From assembly GCA_038235385.1 (NCBI GenBank), contig JBBSTY010000100.1, forward strand, positions 1 to 16,257: DNA of 16,257 nt, in the 5' to 3' direction. The translations under genes and the position numbers were made by a program. The notes under the pieces are model-generated. The model had not been told where the DNA came from. It ran no database searches and saw only the letters and a program-made list of their open reading frames with translations. Source of the DNA: JBBSTY01 sp038235385. Its GTDB lineage: Bacteria > Actinomycetota > Acidimicrobiia > Acidimicrobiales > Acidimicrobilacustridaceae. Shown piece by piece: positions 15,304 through 16,257 of this stretch. Positions within the stretch are counted from its first letter, which is position 1. Every line of letters starts with the position of its first letter.

Positions 15304-16257
15304 TCAGGCCGGTGCGACGTCCTCGGCCGGCGCCGGTGCGGCCCCGTCGCCCGGTGCCGTGTCGGCACCTTCGGTCGGGGTCGGTTGGTCGCCGGCGTCG
15401 GGGTCGGACCCATCGGACGTGGCTTCCACACTACCGGCAGCACCGGCCTCGGCCACCGCTGCGGCGGGCGGTGCCTCGGCTGGCGCGCCGTCGCGTCGCG
15501 CCTGCTCCTCGGCGGCCTTGGTCCAGTCCTCGATCGACATGGCGTCGCCGCCTTCGGCCGGTTGCCAGAGCTGCTCGCCGGTGGCCGGATCGGTGATCCA
15601 CTCACCCTCGGCCCAGTCCTGGGTGGCGTAGGCCTCTTCCTCGGCGAGCTGGGTCTCGCTCTTGATGTTCACCTGCCAGCCCGTCAGGCGGGCGGCGAGG
15701 CGGGCGTTCTGGCCCTCCTTGCCGATGGCCAGCGACAGCTGGTAGTCGGGGACGATGACCTCGGCGGCGCCGTAGTCCTCGTCGAGGCGCACCTCCTTGA
15801 CCTTGGCGGGCGACAGCGCCTTGGCGACGAAGTCGGGGGAATCCTCCGAGAACGGGACGATGTCGATCTTCTCGCCTCGGAGCTCGTTCACGACCATGCG
15901 CACCCGGGCACCCCGGGCGCCGACGCAGGCGCCGACCGGATCGACGTTGGGATCGTTCGACCACACGGCGATCTTGGTGCGGTGGCCGGGCTCGCGGGCG
16001 CAGGCGCGGATCTCCACCACACCGTCGGCGATCTCGGGCACCTCGAGCTCGAACAGCCGCTTGATCAGCCCCGGGTGGGTACGACTGACGACGATCTGTG
16101 GCCCCTTGGCCGTCTTGCGGACCTCCACGATGTACGCCTTGACCCGCGAGTTGGGCTCGGGCCGCTCGTAGGGGACCTTCTCGGCCTGCGGGAGCAGGGC
16201 TTCGACCTTGCCCAGGTCGAGGAGGGTGTAGCGGCTGTCGCTCTGCTGGATGATCCC
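15304..16257 (-). CDS. nusA: Transcription termination/antitermination protein NusA (N-terminus beyond the window)
   Basis: The frame is open to the right edge; 317 residues are visible and roughly the first 130 are missing. The visible part starts inside the NusA region before and within S1 (SDSRYTLLDLGKVEALLPQAEKVPYERPEPNSRVKAYIVEVRKTAKGPQIVVSRT). KH1 follows, with DPVGACVGARGARVRMVVNELRGEKIDIV (about 106-134), then KH2 with LSLAIGKEGQNARLAARLTGWQVNIKSE (about 174-201). NusA binds RNA polymerase and nascent RNA and modulates pausing, termination and rRNA antitermination. After KH2 comes a tail with WITDPATGEQLWQP and an Ala/Pro/Asp-rich disordered end; the E. coli-type AR repeats are absent, as usual in actinobacteria. 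An internal ATG at 16128 is not the start. It is upstream of infB in the classical nusA operon. Confidence 0.96.
   Translation of the reverse strand, partial: GIIQQSDSRYTLLDLGKVEALLPQAEKVPYERPEPNSRVKAYIVEVRKTAKGPQIVVSRTHPGLIKRLFELEVPEIADGVVEIRACAREPGHRTKIAVWSNDPNVDPVGACVGARGARVRMVVNELRGEKIDIVPFSEDSPDFVAKALSPAKVKEVRLDEDYGAAEVIVPDYQLSLAIGKEGQNARLAARLTGWQVNIKSETQLAEEEAYATQDWAEGEWITDPATGEQLWQPAEGGDAMSIEDWTKAAEEQARRDGAPAEAPPAAAVAEAGAAGSVEATSDGSDPDAGDQPTPTEGADTAPGDGAAPAPAEDVAPA

Overview
The window is high-GC bacterial DNA carrying the conserved nusA-infB-rbfA-truB-ribF-rpsO-pnp block with a downstream M16 peptidase and dapB, all on the minus strand. Strong GC bias, Ala/Pro/Gly/Asp-rich protein tails, GTG/TTG starts, DUF4395 and several apparently leaderless promoters suggest an actinobacterium. 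An Acidimicrobiia-like lineage is my guess, but the sequence alone does not settle the class.

Reading the minus strand from the right edge, the order is: nusA (5' end outside the window); infB; a pentapeptide-repeat gene overlapping infB by 4 nt; then, across a convergent boundary, a plus-strand pair made of a DUF4395 membrane protein and a membrane-anchored thioredoxin-like protein. The minus-strand block resumes with ylxP (DUF503), rbfA, truB (overlapping rbfA by 4 nt) and ribF. An alpha/beta hydrolase follows, then rpsO, pnp, the M16 peptidase and dapB. At the left edge a plus-strand gene of unknown function converges on dapB. No gene-free stretch exceeds about 280 bases.

Functionally this is mainly an information-processing neighbourhood: transcription elongation/antitermination (NusA), translation initiation (IF2), 30S maturation (RbfA, S15, probably YlxP), tRNA pseudouridylation (TruB) and RNA turnover (PNPase). 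Flavin cofactor synthesis (RibF), lysine/diaminopimelate synthesis (DapB) and a processing-type peptidase accompany it. The accessory parts are the DUF4395/thioredoxin pair, the pentapeptide protein and the hydrolase.

The most interesting non-coding signals are: a perfect 25-bp inverted repeat that contains the ribF stop codon; a long branched hairpin in the pnp leader; a structured rpsO leader; four places where a TAnnnT box lies exactly 6 nt before a start codon (dapB, ribF, DUF4395 and a 14-codon ORF that overlaps the hydrolase start as ATGA); and dyads next to two of these promoters. I see no CRISPR array, insertion sequence, tRNA or rRNA. No overtly new defence or mobile system is visible. 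The best candidates for undescribed biology are the DUF4395/thioredoxin redox pair and the RNA and palindrome signals.
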